Below, piece after piece: positions 59,622-64,000 of a stretch of 64,000 nucleotides of DNA. Both the position numbers and the translations under genes were made by a program. Each line of letters begins with the position of its first letter. The first letter of the stretch is position 1. The stretch covers positions 2,412,001-2,476,000 of the forward strand of contig NZ_CP038512.1 of the NCBI RefSeq assembly GCF_004758605.1, given 5' to 3'. The stretch comes from Deinococcus metallilatus. GTDB taxonomy: Bacteria; Deinococcota; Deinococci; Deinococcales; Deinococcaceae. The notes under the pieces were generated by a model. The model did no database searches, was not told the DNA's origin, and worked only from the letters and a program-made list of their open reading frames with translations.

Positions 59622-60524
59622 ATGGAACTCCGCCACCTCCGTCATTTCGTCGCGCTGGCCGAGGAAGAACACTTCGGGCGGGCGGCGGAGCGCGTGTTTG
59701 TGGTGCAGCAGGCCCTCAGCAACTCGATCAAGAACCTGGAAGACGAGGTGGGCGTGCCCCTGGTGCTGCGGACCACCCGGCGGGTGCAGCTCACCCCGGC
59801 GGGGCGGGAGTTCCTGGTGGGGGCGCGGGAGACGCTGGCGCAGGCGGCGCAGACGGTGGAGCGGGCACGCCGGGCCGCGCGGGGCGAGGTCGGGCGGCTG
59901 ACGGTGGGCTTCGTGAGCGGCCTGGCCTTTGGCGGCCTGCCGGAGATCGTGCGGGCCTTCCGGGAGCTGTACCCGAATGTCAGCGTGGACCTGCGCGAAC
60001 TCACCGCCCAGGAACAGGAGGCCGGGCTGCGCGGCGGACAGATCGACGTGGGGCTGATGCTGCTGCCGGTGCGCGATCCGGGGCTGGACTCGCAGCCGCT
60101 CTGGCGGCAACCGCTGGTGGCGGCCCTGCCCGCCGGGCATCCGCTGGCCCGGAGGCGACGCCTGCGAATCGCCGACCTGCGAGACGAACGCTTCGTGTTC
60201 TTTCCGCGCCATCTGCGCGCCACCTATTTCGACCAGGTGATGCGCTGGTGCTCTGGAGCAGGCTTTACCCCAAACGTGGTGCAGGAGGCCATCGAGATTC
60301 CCACCCTGCTGTCCCTCGTCGCGGCGGGCGTCGGCGTCTTTCTGCCGATCCAGTTCTTCGAGCGCCTCTCGCTGCCGGGCGTGGTGTACCGCCCGCTGGA
60401 AGACGCGCCGCTGATCGACATCGTGGCCGTGTGGCGGCGGGAGGAGGAGGAGGAGGGCGGCCCCATCGTGCGGGCCTTTTTGAAGGTGGCGCAGGAGGCG
60501 CTGGGGGCGCAGGCGGGGGGGTGA
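59622..60524 (+). CDS. LysR-family transcriptional regulator
   Basis: 300 aa. The N-terminal winged helix ([38 protein letters not shown]) is classical LysR. The effector domain follows ([35 protein letters not shown]). AAAGGA lies upstream of the start. It is transcribed away from aceE; LysR proteins often act on the divergent neighbour, so aceEF is a candidate target. The 160-bp gap has an interrupted GAGGAG/CTCCTC hairpin near 59540-59565. Confidence 0.92.
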   Translation: MELRHLRHFVALAEEEHFGRAAERVFVVQQALSNSIKNLEDEVGVPLVLRTTRRVQLTPAGREFLVGARETLAQAAQTVERARRAARGEVGRLTVGFVSGLAFGGLPEIVRAFRELYPNVSVDLRELTAQEQEAGLRGGQIDVGLMLLPVRDPGLDSQPLWRQPLVAALPAGHPLARRRRLRIADLRDERFVFFPRHLRATYFDQVMRWCSGAGFTPNVVQEAIEIPTLLSLVAAGVGVFLPIQFFERLSLPGVVYRPLEDAPLIDIVAVWRREEEEEGGPIVRAFLKVAQEALGAQAGG

Positions 60525-60586
60525 GCCAGGCGGGAGAGTTGGAAAAGTTCCTATGTCGCAGACGAACAGAGAGGTGATATTCAGCC

Positions 60587-61018
60587 GTGAAGACTCATTT
60601 GCTCGCCCGCGCTGTCATTCAGGACGCCGGGCATGTGCTGGTGGCCCAAGCACGTGGCTTTAGCCATACCTTTCTGCCTGGCGGCCACATCGAACCCGGT
60701 GAGGGGATGAAGGCGGTCCTCGCCCGCGAACTCTCCGAAGAGTTGGGCCTGAGCGTGGAGGTGAGCCGATTTTTGGGGGTTGTGGAGTTCTGGTGAACAG
60801 ACCAGCAGGGGCAGGAACACCACGAACTCAGTCACCTCTTCTCCGCCACCTCGCCCCGGCTCCGGCATGACCTGCCCGTGGCATCACAGGAGGCGCATCT
60901 GTCGTTCGATTGGGTGCCGCTGGAGCAACTGGACACCCGACAACTGGAACCCTTTCCCGGGCGGAAACTGATACGGGAAGCAGCAGCGCACGCCTGGTTC
61001 GCCTCCGCCGTGCAGTGA
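60587..61018 (+). pseudogene. Nudix hydrolase gene with one in-frame TGA
   Basis: Starts at GTG (MKTHLLARAVIQDAGHVLVA). A Nudix box is present (GGHIEPGEGMKAVLARELSEELG), with Arg-Glu and two catalytic Glu. TGA at 60794-60796 interrupts the frame after VVEFW; the same frame then continues TDQQGQEHHELSHLFSATSP to a normal end at 61018 with no shift. A CGA to TGA or TGG to TGA change would explain it. The 69-aa product before the stop lacks the back of the fold and should be inactive. TGATAT lies 6 nt before the start. Confidence 0.75.
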
Positions 61019-61055
61019 ACCTCGCTTGACCTCCGCCATCCCGCTTACCTTCCCC

Positions 61056-61081
61056 TTACGTTATAGGCGTAAACTGGAAAG
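61056..61081 (+). promoter_or_regulatory. RDRM operator overlapping the uvrB -10 box
   Basis: TTACGTTATAGGCGTAA (61056-61072) is a 17-bp palindrome with perfect 5-bp arms TTACG/CGTAA, matching the length and arm pattern (TTAYG...CRTAA) of the Deinococcus radiation/desiccation response motif bound by the DdrO repressor. TAAACT (61070-61075) is a -10 box 6 nt before the uvrB ATG and shares three bases with the operator, so repressor binding would block transcription. Known: DdrO is cleaved by IrrE/PprI after damage, and uvrB is a predicted RDR-regulon gene. Confidence 0.75.

Positions 61082-64000
<2,919 letters not shown>

Overview
The window is a high-GC bacterial chromosome segment whose proteins and gene order point to the genus Deinococcus. 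The evidence is a Deinococcus-type ribosomal superoperon (str, tuf, S10, spc and alpha clusters joined), S12 and UvrB sequences close to those I remember from D. radiodurans, many promoters whose -10 box sits 5-7 nt before the start codon (leaderless mRNAs), and a radiation/desiccation response motif (RDRM) in front of uvrB. The species cannot be named from the sequence alone.

Layout. 1-7.3 kb: the end of a secreted or membrane protein gene, then a complete seven-gene Mrp Na+/H+ antiporter operon (mrpA-G) interrupted by a 430-bp repeat-rich spacer and a second small repeat. 7.5-20.1 kb: a Thr/Gly-rich DUF4142 protein, a Yip1-like membrane protein divergent from era, a MazG / DinB-like / Nudix operon, a DUF4384 lipoprotein, ftsH, an MscS channel, NYN-plsX, DUF309, trxA, an alpha/beta hydrolase and an APH-fold phosphotransferase. 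20.2-40.5 kb, all on the minus strand: rpsL, rpsG, fusA, a small membrane protein, tuf, rpsJ to secY, adk, infA, rpmJ, rpsM, rpsK, rpsD, rpoA, rplQ, with terminators after secY and rplQ. 40.75-41.53 kb: a complete 771-bp IS1-family element with an 8-bp target duplication, lodged just upstream of the str promoter, its transposase broken by an in-frame TGA. 41.5-51.5 kb: pgm with a coupled small gene, a leaderless 36-codon membrane microprotein, glpX, a two-component system with a SHOCT protein, wrbA, a metallophosphoesterase, dcd, a GNAT protein, two tandem paralogous charged microproteins each with its own terminator, a DoxX-like protein and a thioesterase. 51.5-54.7 kb: a thiolase followed by an AT-richer unknown gene, an ankyrin-repeat gene and a hydrophilic protein gene, all joined by 4-bp overlaps. 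54.7-61.0 kb: aceE-aceF (pyruvate dehydrogenase E1 and E2) divergent from a LysR regulator, then a Nudix pseudogene. 61.1-64 kb: the beginning of uvrB.

The most striking object is in uvrB. The Walker A loop is split between Lys42 and Thr565 by a 522-residue in-frame intein with Ser1, an intact-looking LAGLIDADG homing endonuclease, a C-terminal His-Asn followed by Thr, and an embedded XRE-type helix-turn-helix. The promoter in front carries a 17-bp RDRM palindrome overlapping the -10 box, so a DNA-damage-inducible repair gene appears to depend on protein splicing to make its ATPase site. Other notable points are a CTG start codon for rpsL fixed by an adjacent in-frame stop, a family of CAGC-rich interspersed repeats that also seems to form part of the AceF linker, and sharp changes of codon style within dcd and ftsH.
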